In this document: positions 1 through 6,918 of the stretch, piece after piece
How positions within the stretch are numbered: position 1 is the stretch's first letter
How the letters are laid out: each line of letters starts with the position of its first letter
Origin: CAIVAT01 sp037141055
Lineage (GTDB): Bacteria > Bacteroidota > Bacteroidia > Bacteroidales > FEN-979
Direction of reading: 5' to 3'
Assembly: GCA_037141055.1 (NCBI GenBank)
Contig: JBAXDH010000123.1
Location: 1-10,963 of the forward strand
Length of the DNA: 10,963 bases
Notes under the pieces: model-generated
Told to the model about the DNA's origin: nothing
Database searches by the model: none
What the model saw: the letters and a program-made list of their open reading frames with translations, nothing else
Program-made: the position numbers and the translations under genes

Positions 1-22
1 ATAATTTTTAAACACTACAAAA

Positions 23-340
23 ATGTTAGAATTCATCAGGAAAGTATTTGGTTTGGGAGCAAAAGTGAATTTTGCCGAATTAGTAGAAAACGGAGCACTG
101 ATTATAGATGTTCGGAGCAAAGGAGAGTTTTCGAACGGGCACATCAAGGGAGCGATTAACATCCCGGTTGAACAGCTTGGAAATAGCCTGAACAGGTTGA
201 AGGATAAAACGCGACATATTATAACCTGCTGTGAATCAGGCGCGAGAAGTGCTTCTGCAAAACATATTTTAATTTCAAACGGTTACCTCCATGTGTATAA
301 TGGCGGCGGATGGCACCGCTTAAATCAAAAAATAAGATAA
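23..340 (+). CDS. Single-domain rhodanese-like sulfurtransferase
   Basis: A 105-residue protein that is essentially one rhodanese domain. Visible landmarks are the IIDVRS strand-loop (about residues 27-32), the GHIKGAINIPV segment (39-49) and the active-site loop CESGARS, in which Cys70 is the expected persulfide-carrying cysteine; Cys69 precedes it. The C-terminal NGGGW segment is also typical. There is no signal peptide, so a cytoplasmic role is expected: small rhodaneses carry sulfane sulfur for thiosulfate or polysulfide metabolism, or for sulfur relay. The exact donor and acceptor cannot be told from sequence. The ATG at 23 gives a normal family length and follows an AT-rich leader without a Shine-Dalgarno sequence, usual in Bacteroidota. 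No partner gene follows, and upstream context lies outside the window. Confidence 0.9.
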   Translation: MLEFIRKVFGLGAKVNFAELVENGALIIDVRSKGEFSNGHIKGAINIPVEQLGNSLNRLKDKTRHIITCCESGARSASAKHILISNGYLHVYNGGGWHRLNQKIR

Positions 341-376
341 TTGAGCTTTCTTTTTCAACGAGCAGACCAGTCATCC

Positions 377-402
377 CGGCGAAGCGCTGCATTTTTCTTT
401 TT
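377..402 (+). terminator. Weak candidate rho-independent terminator after the rhodanese gene
   Basis: A five-pair stem (CGGCG/CGCTG with one G-T pair, loop AAG, 377-389) is followed by a T-rich stretch at 392-402. It lies 37 bp after the rhodanese stop codon on the same strand. The stem is short, so this is only a plausible terminator. Confidence 0.3.
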
Positions 403-469
403 TCGATTTTCTCTGTTCACTTGCCGTTGTTTACTCACCCGCTGTTCACTCTTTAACGAACAGTTTCCA

Positions 470-509
470 GTGAAAAATTCCAACTTTAAAATTAAAGCTG
501 GAAATTCAC
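470..509. repeat. Long imperfect hairpin
   Basis: The core arms CCAACTTTAA (480-489) and TTAAAGCTGG (492-501) pair with one mismatch or wobble around a 2-nt centre. The outer arms GTGAA (470-474) and TTCAC (505-509) extend the structure across a small internal loop. No T-run follows on either strand, so it is not a standard intrinsic terminator. It may be an RNA structure, a protein-binding site or an element end. Confidence 0.5.
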
Positions 510-518
510 ATCCCTAAC

Positions 519-553
519 GATATCCATACATTATACTTTCACTCCTGGATATC
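519..553. repeat. Perfect 8-bp inverted repeat (GATATCCA/TGGATATC)
   Basis: GATATCCA at 519-526 is mirrored by TGGATATC at 546-553 across a 19-nt spacer. This could be an operator, a cruciform or a stem-loop. It lies about 180 bp upstream of the ELWxxDGT start. Function is unknown. Confidence 0.45.
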
Positions 554-604
554 AACACCGTATATGTTACGTAAATAACAACAGGATTAATCGTTTACGC
601 GTTC

Positions 605-620
605 ACAATCAACTGATTGT
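605..620. repeat. 16-bp palindrome, possible operator
   Basis: ACAATCA and TGATTGT form a perfect 7-bp inverted repeat with a 2-nt centre, about 110 bp upstream of the next gene. The size and symmetry suit a dimeric repressor site, but no regulator is encoded nearby. This is inference from symmetry alone. Confidence 0.3.
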
Positions 621-731
621 TAAAGTATGTTAAAATCATAAAATTATGGTATTATCATGCTATTTTCGCTGGAAAACATTCGTGGAGGATTTATCTACCG
701 GTGTTTTCAACCAACTCTAAAAAATTCTGCA

Positions 732-2342
732 ATGAAAAAAATGTACTTTTTTATCATCCTGTTGCTGGCATTTATGAACGTTAATTCACAATATGTGCAA
801 AAAGTAACCAGTATAAATTATTATGGCTATAATGGCCTTAACCCGAGTAATCTGACTGTATTTGGCGGGAAACTCTTTTTTTTCGGAACAGACGATCCGA
901 AATATGTTGACAAGTTGATGTACACCCCCGATGGCTCAGCAGAGGGGATTACAATTGTAAAACAAATAGATACAGTTAAACAATATTCAACTTTGCGGCA
1001 CCTGACCGTTTTGAATACGCTTTTAATTTTTGACAATTATGATCATCTGTGGACAAGCGATGGCACAGCCGCAGGCACTACTTCGATTGCCAGTCTAACT
1101 GTGAGCCAGACTAATTTTGTCGTATTGAACAGTAAAGTTTATTTTGCCGGTGACAATACGAATTCTAACCCGATCAAGGATCAGCTATGGCAAACAGATG
1201 GCACTCCAGGCGGTACAACTTTGGTAAAAACGATCAATTCTTCCGGCGGTGCAGCAATTTCCAGCCTGTTTTCATATGGCGGAAAAGTTTATTTCAGTGC
1301 CAATGATGGTGTTAATCAAAACCAGTTGTGGGTTTCAGATGGCACTGCGGCAGGAACCTCCATGCTGAAAAAATTGAATGCCGCCGGCGCAGGGTATCCT
1401 TCAAATTTTACCGCATTCAATGGGAAAGTTTATTTCAAGGCACAGGATGGGGTTAACGGAGTCCAGCTTTGGTCAACCGATGGAACTACTGCAGGAACCC
1501 AGGAAATTACCGCCATCAATGGCCAGGGAAATATCGGTTTGCAACCAAGCGTATTGACCGTCTTTGGCGCTAAATTGTTTTTTATGGGCATTGACAGGGA
1601 TAATTTTTACCAGTTATGGTCAACAGATGGAACAACAGCGGGAACTAATACCGTGAAAACCGATTACACTCCCGCTGGAGGTGGTGCCGGATTTTCGCCG
1701 ACATCCATGGCAGTTCATAAAAATACGCTGTACCTGTCGGGGTACGATTCTCTTTCGAAAACTGTTCAATTGTGGAAAACTGACGGAACAACAGCGGGGA
1801 CAGTGAAAATTACAAGTTTTTCCAAAGGTCTTTTTCCGGCCAAACTGTATTCTTTTCAAAGCAGGTTGATATTTACAGGTTATGACACCATTTCAGGTCA
1901 GGAACAATTATTTGCCTCAGATGGTACCGCCACCGGAACCGTGTGCCCGACACCTCCCGATACCTGGGGGCAGTATCCATTTTATCCCTGGGAGGCATGG
2001 GTTCCTTTTAACAACGCGCTTTATTATAAAGGAGCTTATTCCTATTTTGCAGACTATCAGCTTTGCCGCTATTCAGAGAATGCTTCAGGGATTGACCGGC
2101 ATTCCCCTGAAAAATTTTCTGTTTATCCAAACCCGGCAAGCACTCATCTGACGATTGCAGCTGACCGTACGATCGCTTCCATCAAAATTGTGAATCAGGT
2201 CGGTCAGATGCTTTTTCAATCTGCGATTATCAATCAAAAATCTATTATTCTGGACTGCAGTACTTTTGCCAATGGAATGTACCTGGCTGAAGTTACTATT
2301 GATCAAAAAACGGTGACACAAAAATTCATTGTTCGACACTAA
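732..2342 (+). CDS. Secreted ELWxxDGT-repeat protein with type IX sorting domain
   Basis: The ATG at 732 is preferred over the in-frame ATG at 657 because it begins a clean signal peptide (MKKMYFFIILLLAF, likely cleavage after NS at residues 18-19); the 25 residues before it look non-coding. The 536-residue product carries eight ELWxxDGT-type units, with LW/LF positions near residues 62 (degenerate, DGSAEG), 106, 152, 199, 246, 295, 347 and 393. The 44-52 residue spacing suggests a beta-propeller-like fold. The last ~75 residues, from FSVYPNP at about 462, form a Por secretion C-terminal (type A) sorting domain ending in KFIVRH. The expected route is Sec export, then type IX secretion and surface anchoring or release. 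Ligand and role are unknown: ELWxxDGT proteins are usually uncharacterised surface proteins. No Shine-Dalgarno sequence is visible, and the gene stands alone. Confidence 0.9.
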   Translation: MKKMYFFIILLLAFMNVNSQYVQKVTSINYYGYNGLNPSNLTVFGGKLFFFGTDDPKYVDKLMYTPDGSAEGITIVKQIDTVKQYSTLRHLTVLNTLLIFDNYDHLWTSDGTAAGTTSIASLTVSQTNFVVLNSKVYFAGDNTNSNPIKDQLWQTDGTPGGTTLVKTINSSGGAAISSLFSYGGKVYFSANDGVNQNQLWVSDGTAAGTSMLKKLNAAGAGYPSNFTAFNGKVYFKAQDGVNGVQLWSTDGTTAGTQEITAINGQGNIGLQPSVLTVFGAKLFFMGIDRDNFYQLWSTDGTTAGTNTVKTDYTPAGGGAGFSPTSMAVHKNTLYLSGYDSLSKTVQLWKTDGTTAGTVKITSFSKGLFPAKLYSFQSRLIFTGYDTISGQEQLFASDGTATGTVCPTPPDTWGQYPFYPWEAWVPFNNALYYKGAYSYFADYQLCRYSENASGIDRHSPEKFSVYPNPASTHLTIAADRTIASIKIVNQVGQMLFQSAIINQKSIILDCSTFANGMYLAEVTIDQKTVTQKFIVRH

Positions 2343-2435
2343 CCGGGCTTGCAGGCAATTTCTTTACATCATTCCAAGAGTTGACAAGTTAGCAAAATGG
2401 ACTGCCCTGAGGTTAATATTAATCCATATTCCAGT

Positions 2436-2465
2436 GGTTTAGGTTTTTACATTAAGCTACCTTTA
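2436..2465 (+). promoter_or_regulatory. Weak candidate promoter for the M19-like gene
   Basis: TACCTTTA at 2458-2465 matches the Bacteroidota -7 element TAnnTTTG except for the last base. It lies about 30 bp before the start at 2497, leaving a short leader. A TTT at 2438-2440 could be a poor -33 element with a short spacer. Support is positional and motif-based only. Confidence 0.3.
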
Positions 2466-2496
2466 TTTCATAATTCGCGCTTTAAATAATCACGTT

Positions 2497-3990
2497 ATGG
2501 CAAACTATTATTCAGACCTTCACTGTCATTCCACATTGTTTAATTACAACCGGCAACTTGCCGATGCATGGGATGAGCATCCGAATATTATCTTCCCGTC
2601 ACAGGGCGACTTTTCGAAGCTTGCAAAAGGGAAAGTCAGGGTTGTAATGGTTGCACTTTACCCGATTGAACAGGGTTTCGTTACCGTAAGACCTCTTGAT
2701 CTTGGTACCGGTGAGATCACAGATTTACTCGCAGGAGTGATTTTCGGCATGCCTGATGAACGGACTGACGAGATACAGGATGAAAACCATGATTATTTTG
2801 ATGACTTTCTGAAAGAGCTCAATTACCTTCAGGCATCGGCTTATCCCGTTACGCATAAGGTACGCGTAAAACCCGGAAAAAGAATCCCGTTCAGCTACCG
2901 GATAGCAAGGGATTTTCAGGACATTGATAATTTACTTGGTCTCGATGACGATTTTAATCCGGGTTCCCCTGCGGAGGATACAATAGCTGTTATATTGACC
3001 ATCGAAGGGGGCAATACGTTAGGAATTGGGCAGGTGAATACAAAGTTACAGGATGAAGCTTTTCTTGAAACGCAACTGACAGGGAACATTCAAAAGTTAA
3101 AACAACTGGGACCGGCGGGGCATGAGGGCGACTGGTGCCCGTTTTTCATAACCCTAAGCCATCATTTCTGGAACCAATTGGGAGGGCATGCGATAAGTCT
3201 CTGGAAGGTAATACGCAAAGTACTCGATCAGACAGAAGGGGTAAATGAAGATATTACACCACTGGGAATCCGGGTGGTGGAAGAACTGCTTAGCAAAGAA
3301 AACGGCCAGCGACGGATACTTATTGATGTGACCCATATGAGCATCAAAGTCAGACGATGGTACTATGGATATGTTGCCGGCAGGAATATCCCAATCATTG
3401 CCAGTCATACCGGGGCAAATGGAAAGAGAACAATGACGGAAGCGGAAATTACGGGCAATGGCAGGCCAGTTCACGATGTTGCCGACGAGATGTATGAAAA
3501 TAGCACCAATTTCAACCCATGGGATCAGTTCTTATCGGATGAGGAAATTGAAACCATTCATAAATCGGGGGGAATCATCGGGCTGAACATGGACCAGCGG
3601 ATCATGATGGGGAAAGAAAAACTCGACGAAACAAAAGAAAAGGCGTTAGGAAAACTCCCGAAAAAATCTCGTCAGATATGGATAAAACCACTTGCCGACC
3701 AGCTGTTATATATGGCAGGTATTGTGCTGGCGGGAACAGAAGACAGCACGGTGATGTGGAATAGCTTCAGTATTGGTTCTGACTTCAGCGGCATGATCAC
3801 ACCCATCAAAGCTTTTGATGATGCCACCACATTCCCTGATCTTGATGAAACTCTTTTCAATGAGCTCATGAGCAGAAGAGAATCAGAGATAATCCTGGCC
3901 GGGATAACTGAAGCAGAAATACGTGAGGTTGTCGATAAAATTATGTGGAAGAACAACCTGAGGTTTCTTCAGAAGCATTTTACCATCTGA
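2497..3990 (+). CDS. Membrane-dipeptidase-like (peptidase M19) metallohydrolase
   Basis: A 497-residue protein with no signal peptide, hence probably cytosolic. The motif order follows the M19 (renal dipeptidase-like) amidohydrolase fold: an N-terminal DLHCH strand (D7, H9, H11), the bridging acid in LTIEGG (E170), SHHFWN (H222/H223), IDVTHMS (H280), IIASHTG (H304), a GGIIGLN strand and GSDFSG (catalytic-type D429). M19 enzymes hydrolyse dipeptides at a binuclear zinc site. Two points are unusual: the family's first motif is normally HxD, while here it is HxH, as in PHP and other amidohydrolases; and the chain is about 100 residues longer than the roughly 350-400 typical of M19, with extra segments near residues 60-165. 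Substrate may therefore differ, and dipeptides are only the default guess. The start at 2497 is followed directly by the first metal motif. The gene appears monocistronic. Confidence 0.75.
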   Translation: MANYYSDLHCHSTLFNYNRQLADAWDEHPNIIFPSQGDFSKLAKGKVRVVMVALYPIEQGFVTVRPLDLGTGEITDLLAGVIFGMPDERTDEIQDENHDYFDDFLKELNYLQASAYPVTHKVRVKPGKRIPFSYRIARDFQDIDNLLGLDDDFNPGSPAEDTIAVILTIEGGNTLGIGQVNTKLQDEAFLETQLTGNIQKLKQLGPAGHEGDWCPFFITLSHHFWNQLGGHAISLWKVIRKVLDQTEGVNEDITPLGIRVVEELLSKENGQRRILIDVTHMSIKVRRWYYGYVAGRNIPIIASHTGANGKRTMTEAEITGNGRPVHDVADEMYENSTNFNPWDQFLSDEEIETIHKSGGIIGLNMDQRIMMGKEKLDETKEKALGKLPKKSRQIWIKPLADQLLYMAGIVLAGTEDSTVMWNSFSIGSDFSGMITPIKAFDDATTFPDLDETLFNELMSRRESEIILAGITEAEIREVVDKIMWKNNLRFLQKHFTI

Positions 3991-4019
3991 GTCAATTTCT
4001 TTCCCAGGCTAATTGCCGC

Positions 4020-4060
4020 AAAAAAAGCACCAGGAACGGTCAGCCTGGTGCCTTAAAAAA
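4020..4060 (-). terminator. Rho-independent terminator facing the minus strand
   Basis: A perfect 8-bp stem, GCACCAGG (4027-4034) and CCTGGTGC (4044-4051), encloses a 9-nt loop. Read on the minus strand it is followed by seven T residues (4026-4020) and preceded by an A/T-rich stretch. It therefore terminates transcripts of the broken PH/SHOCT gene. On the plus strand no T-run follows, so it serves the M19-like gene poorly. Confidence 0.75.
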
Positions 4061-4112
4061 GTTAATCGAATGTTAAAAAAGCTAATCCAATGTTAAAAAA
4101 GCTAATCAACTT
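4053..4112. repeat. Three tandem copies of a 20-bp repeat
   Basis: The unit TTAAAAAAGCTAATCCAATG occurs at 4053-4072 (two substitutions), 4073-4092 (exact) and 4093-4112 (diverging over the last few bases). There are no spacers. The array sits between the broken PH/SHOCT gene and its terminator, inside the presumed 3' untranslated region of that transcript. It looks like local slippage or a short satellite; function is unknown. Confidence 0.85.
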
Positions 4113-4222
4113 CAAAAACTGCATAATTGACCGCTAAAGCAAATATACGACAATTTTATCCGGAATCCAAAAAAAAATCGGGTTTCAATGAATTTTTCCG
4201 CAAACTTCCTTTGTTTCAATAT

Positions 4223-4608
4223 CTATGATTCGAGCATTTTCTTTTTTCGGGCAGCATACTCATCCTCTGTCAGTATTCCTTTTTGCTTTAATTCAAATAA
4301 TTTTTCAAGTTCAGCAGCCACATCTGTATTTGATGGCTTGGTTGCCCCCATTGTCATTGCCTTTGCAAGCTCCCGGGCCTGGATTAATATCTGAGTTTTC
4401 TTATACTCCTCCTGCATCTGCGTTATAGCGTCTTTGAGCTCTTTTGGCTTTTCGACCATAAAGTAGGTTGTTGAACCGATCTCTGCGGCTGTTTGAATTT
4501 GAACATTTCCATAACCGAACATTCTGCCCCAGATTGATTGATTATACGTGACATTGTTTATCTTGTCAACAGGACCACATTTTCATCTTTTTTTAAATCT
4601 GTTCTCAT
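4223..4608 (-). pseudogene. PH-like/SHOCT-domain protein, broken by internal deletion
   Basis: The 3' part reads openly from 4582 down to the stop at 4223. It encodes VDKINNVTYNQSIWGRMFGYG (last strands of a bacterial PH-like domain), a charged linker beginning ITQMQEEYKK, and a C-terminal SHOCT domain (VAAELEKLFELKQKGIL, then TEDEYAARKKKML). An ATG at 4608-4606 begins MRTDLKKDENVVLLTR and stops at 4558 in another frame. This looks like the native N-terminus of the same gene. The membrane-spanning middle that such proteins normally carry between these parts is missing, and the junction near 4570-4580 shifts the frame. The internal ATG at 4522 could still yield a 99-residue SHOCT fragment. SHOCT domains are short C-terminal oligomerisation modules. 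The terminator at 4020-4051 matches this gene's strand. The deletion model rests on my memory of the family layout. Confidence 0.7.
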
Positions 4609-4743
4609 ACTGCTTATTCTTTGAGGTTATACATCAGGGTCTGCTGACAAAGATAAGGTTACATTTGTTAAACTCAGTGTCTATTTCTATAACCGTGCTT
4701 CCACCGACGAACAGTTGGCCGGGCAGTTGAGCGGAAGCCTGTG
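4609..4743. other. Unassigned stretch between two gene remnants
   Basis: This interval should contain the upstream region of the broken PH/SHOCT gene on the minus strand and the missing 5' part of the transposase remnant on the plus strand. A plus-strand open stretch to the TAG near 4748 contains RASTDEQLAGQ, which I could not assign. No promoter was recognised with confidence. Confidence 0.4.
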
Positions 4744-4996
4744 CTTTTAGACAACCATATCAATATTAGTATGGATGGCAAAGAACGCTGCCTGGATAAT
4801 ATTTTCGTGGAATACTTGCTGCGAAGTATATAATATGATTACCTTTACATAAACTTTACTGAAAGATGGTGTCGAACTTTATCATGTTCTGGATGAATAC
4901 TTTACAAGCTATAATCTTGAACGACCCCATCAAACTATCGGGACGGTTCCTTACAGGGGACGGGGGTTGAGGTGGATAAAGAAAGTTTTTTATTAA
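4744..4996 (+). pseudogene. Decayed 3' end of an IS3-family transposase (OrfB, integrase core)
   Basis: Reading from 4744 gives LLDNHINISMDG, KERCLDNIFVE and LLRS, which match the end of the DDE integrase core of IS3-type OrfB; the Glu in DNIFVE would be the third catalytic acid. The frame then meets an in-frame TAA at 4831, continues as YDYLYINFTE, and shifts by one frame near 4861-4866 into DGVELYHVLDEYF and YNLERPHQTIG, ending at TAA 4994. The ERPHQ...G motif is the hallmark C-terminus of this family. The first two catalytic acids and OrfA are absent, so the element is dead. It ends 15 bp before the sulfatase start, so the sulfatase leader lies within old IS DNA. Confidence 0.85.
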
Positions 4997-5011
4997 CTAA
5001 AATCAAATTTT

Positions 5012-6592
5012 ATGAGACCGAAAATCAGTTTGCTTTGTATACTCATTGTCCTCGCGTTTATCTCACTGGGTGATTATGCACAGGCACAAAAACAGACCAA
5101 GAAACCCAACATCATCATCATCTGGGGCGATGACATCGGGCAAACCAACATCAGCGCCTATTCCATGGGTGTGATGGGTTACAAAACACCCAACATTGAC
5201 AAGGTGGCAAAGGCAGGAGTATTGTTTACAGATTATTATGCCGAGCAAAGTTGTACCGCAGGCCGGGCTTCATTTATTACCGGCCAGTGCGGATTACGTA
5301 CAGGTCTGACCAAAGTCGGGTTACCTGGTGCTGCAGTCGGCCTTCAGAAAGAAGATGTAACCATTGCCGAATTGCTGAAAGCACAAGGCTACGCAACCGG
5401 CCAGTTCGGAAAAAACCATTTGGGCGACCGGGATGAGTTTTTGCCAACCATGCATGGTTTCGATGAATTTTACGGAAGCCTTTATCACCTGAATGCCGAA
5501 GAAGAACCAGAATTACGGGATTATCCTACTGAAGCAGACTTTCCTAATTTCAGGAAAAATTATGGTCCGCGGGGTATCATCCACAGTTATGCCAATGGCG
5601 ATGGCACTCAAAAAGTGGAAGAGGTGGGCCCTCTGACTAAAAAACGTATGGAAACTGTTGATGATGAATTTGCCAGCATGGGAGCCGCATTTCTTGAAAA
5701 AGAAGTTAAAGCAGGCAAACCCGTATTCCTGTGGGTAAACTTTACGCATATGCATTTCCGCACCCATGCCAAACCCGAAAGTGTTGGGCAGGCAGGCCGT
5801 TGGATGAGTGAATATGCTGATGCGATGATAGATCATGATAAGAATGTGGGAACTGTATTGGATATGATCGAAAAACTGGGTATTGCCGACAATACCATTA
5901 TTATGTATAGCACGGATAACGGACCTCACCAGAACAGCTGGCCCGATGCCGGCACAACTCCATTTCGCAGTGAGAAGAACACCAACTGGGAAGGTGCTTA
6001 CCGGGTGCCCGCCATGGTTTGCTGGCCCGGACATATTAAACCGGGAACGGTTTCGAACGATATTATTTCACATCTCGACTGGATGCCTACTTTGCTTGCT
6101 GCTGCCGGAGTTCCAGATATTAAAGAAAAACTGTTAACAGGATACACGATTGGTAACAGAAGATATAAAGTTCACCTCGACGGATTTAATATGCTTCCAT
6201 TACTTACTGGTGAAACCACCAAAGATCCCCGTGAATCATTCCTGTATTTTAACGATGATGCTCAATTAACTGCCATGCGGTATGACAACTGGAAGTGTGT
6301 ATTTATGGAACAAAGGGTTCAGGGTACGATGAAAATATGGTCAGAGCCCTTTGTGACACTCCGGATTCCTAAAATATTTAATTTACGCACAGATCCTTAC
6401 GAAAGAGCAGATGTTACTTCCAATACCTATTATGACTGGTTATTGGACCATGCATTTATTTTTGTACCATCGCAGGTTTATGTTGGACAATTTATTTCGA
6501 CGTTCCAGGATTTTCCGCCACGACAAAAAGCCGCATCATTTAACCTTGATGAGGTAATGAAGAAGATGTCGGAAGGCGGAGGAAGCAATTAA
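5012..6592 (+). CDS. Secreted formylglycine-dependent sulfatase (arylsulfatase-like)
   Basis: A 526-residue protein with a signal peptide (hydrophobic residues 5-20, likely cleavage after AQA at 23-25), so periplasmic or beyond. It has the alkaline-phosphatase-like sulfatase fold: metal-binding NIIIIWGDD (D40, D41), the formylglycine signature CTAGRASFITG with C81 as the residue to be oxidised (CxAxR variant of CxPxR), H100-region RTGLTKVG, GKNHLGD, and STDNGP with D302/N303 as metal ligands. It hydrolyses sulfate esters; whether the substrate is an aryl sulfate or a sulfated glycan cannot be told. Activity needs a formylglycine-generating or radical-SAM maturase, which is not encoded here. 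Length is normal and there are no visible lesions. It is flanked by an IS3 remnant upstream and a hairpin downstream and appears monocistronic; the setting suggests acquisition or rearrangement. Confidence 0.93.
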   Translation: MRPKISLLCILIVLAFISLGDYAQAQKQTKKPNIIIIWGDDIGQTNISAYSMGVMGYKTPNIDKVAKAGVLFTDYYAEQSCTAGRASFITGQCGLRTGLTKVGLPGAAVGLQKEDVTIAELLKAQGYATGQFGKNHLGDRDEFLPTMHGFDEFYGSLYHLNAEEEPELRDYPTEADFPNFRKNYGPRGIIHSYANGDGTQKVEEVGPLTKKRMETVDDEFASMGAAFLEKEVKAGKPVFLWVNFTHMHFRTHAKPESVGQAGRWMSEYADAMIDHDKNVGTVLDMIEKLGIADNTIIMYSTDNGPHQNSWPDAGTTPFRSEKNTNWEGAYRVPAMVCWPGHIKPGTVSNDIISHLDWMPTLLAAAGVPDIKEKLLTGYTIGNRRYKVHLDGFNMLPLLTGETTKDPRESFLYFNDDAQLTAMRYDNWKCVFMEQRVQGTMKIWSEPFVTLRIPKIFNLRTDPYERADVTSNTYYDWLLDHAFIFVPSQVYVGQFISTFQDFPPRQKAASFNLDEVMKKMSEGGGSN

Positions 6593-6597
6593 AGAAT

Positions 6598-6616
6598 CCA
6601 CCTTCTGAGAAGGTGG
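6598..6616 (+). terminator. Hairpin after the sulfatase gene
   Basis: CCACCTTC (6598-6605) and GAAGGTGG (6609-6616) form a perfect 8-bp stem with a TGA loop, only 5 bp after the stop codon. No T-run follows (the next bases are CCTTGAAAAG), so it may be a weak terminator or an mRNA 3'-stabilising hairpin. Confidence 0.5.
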
Positions 6617-6742
6617 CCTTGAAAAGCCCCTATAAGATTGTAATTGTTGCTTTCATTTTGCCTGTATTTTAGAGGTTGATGGAAGCACTTGGCCTTGCAG
6701 AAGTAACACATGAACCTAAAGGAAACAAAATGAGCATTTAGA
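6617..6742. other. Spacer with no recognised gene
   Basis: No gene was recognised between the sulfatase hairpin and the second PH/SHOCT remnant. A plus-strand reading with one internal stop ends at 6740 (KGNKMSI) and could be a remnant, but it has no family hallmark. Confidence 0.4.
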
Positions 6743-6895
6743 CAGGATCCCTTTCTGCTTCAATTCATATAACTTTTCAAGTTCGGCTGCCAAGCCGGGG
6801 TTTGATTGATTGTTTGCACCCGCTGACATCGCCTTTGCCATTTCCCGTGCCTGGATCAGAATTTGAGTCTTCTTATATTCTTCCTGCATCTGCGT
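6743..6895 (-). pseudogene. Second, truncated copy of the PH-like/SHOCT gene (linker plus partial SHOCT domain)
   Basis: The minus strand encodes TTQMQEEYKKTQILIQARE, AKAM, then LAAELEKLYELKQKGIL. This matches the linker and SHOCT start of the copy at 4223-4608 almost residue for residue: the first stretch is identical over 18 residues from TQMQ to ARE. Similarity ends at GIL (6743). The TEDEYAARKKKML tail is lost, and reading runs into unrelated bases (SKCSFCFL). Upstream, similarity ends abruptly at the first Thr (6895), where the PH-like segment should be. No start codon is appropriate, so this is a fragment. It is in the same orientation as the first copy, on the other side of the sulfatase. 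Confidence 0.8.
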
Positions 6896-6918
6896 GGTTG
6901 TTTTTCCGTTCAACAATC

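Larger units (their letters stand above)
341..731. other. Gene-free spacer rich in inverted repeats
   Basis: No credible coding region lies between the rhodanese stop and the chosen start of the ELWxxDGT gene. The spacer holds three separate inverted repeats: an imperfect long hairpin at 470-509, a perfect 8-bp inverted repeat at 519-526/546-553, and a 16-bp palindrome-like repeat at 605-620. The 9-mer CTGTTCACT also occurs twice (413-421 and 442-450). No TAnnTTTG-type promoter was found here with confidence. Confidence 0.6.

Noticed and set aside
657..731. Longer start for the ELWxxDGT protein at ATG 657
   Set aside because: It would put 25 unconvincing residues in front of a complete signal peptide that begins at 732, blocking normal Sec export.
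2411..2425. TTAATATTAA palindrome as an operator
   Set aside because: A 10-bp A/T-only palindrome is expected by chance in such spacers, and its position relative to the promoter candidate is not compelling.
4053..4112. CRISPR array
   Set aside because: The repeats adjoin directly without spacers, are only 20 bp and AT-rich, and there are no cas genes.
4684..4748. Fragment of a serine recombinase (RASTDEQ resembles the catalytic RVSTDEQ motif)
   Set aside because: Only seven residues match, with no supporting sequence on either side.
5513..6034. 173-codon minus-strand open frame inside the sulfatase gene
   Set aside because: It is fully antisense to a gene with clear catalytic motifs and has no family hallmark of its own.
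6663..6740. Plus-strand coding remnant ending in KGNKMSI
   Set aside because: It has an internal stop, is about 20 residues after it, and matches no family I recognise.
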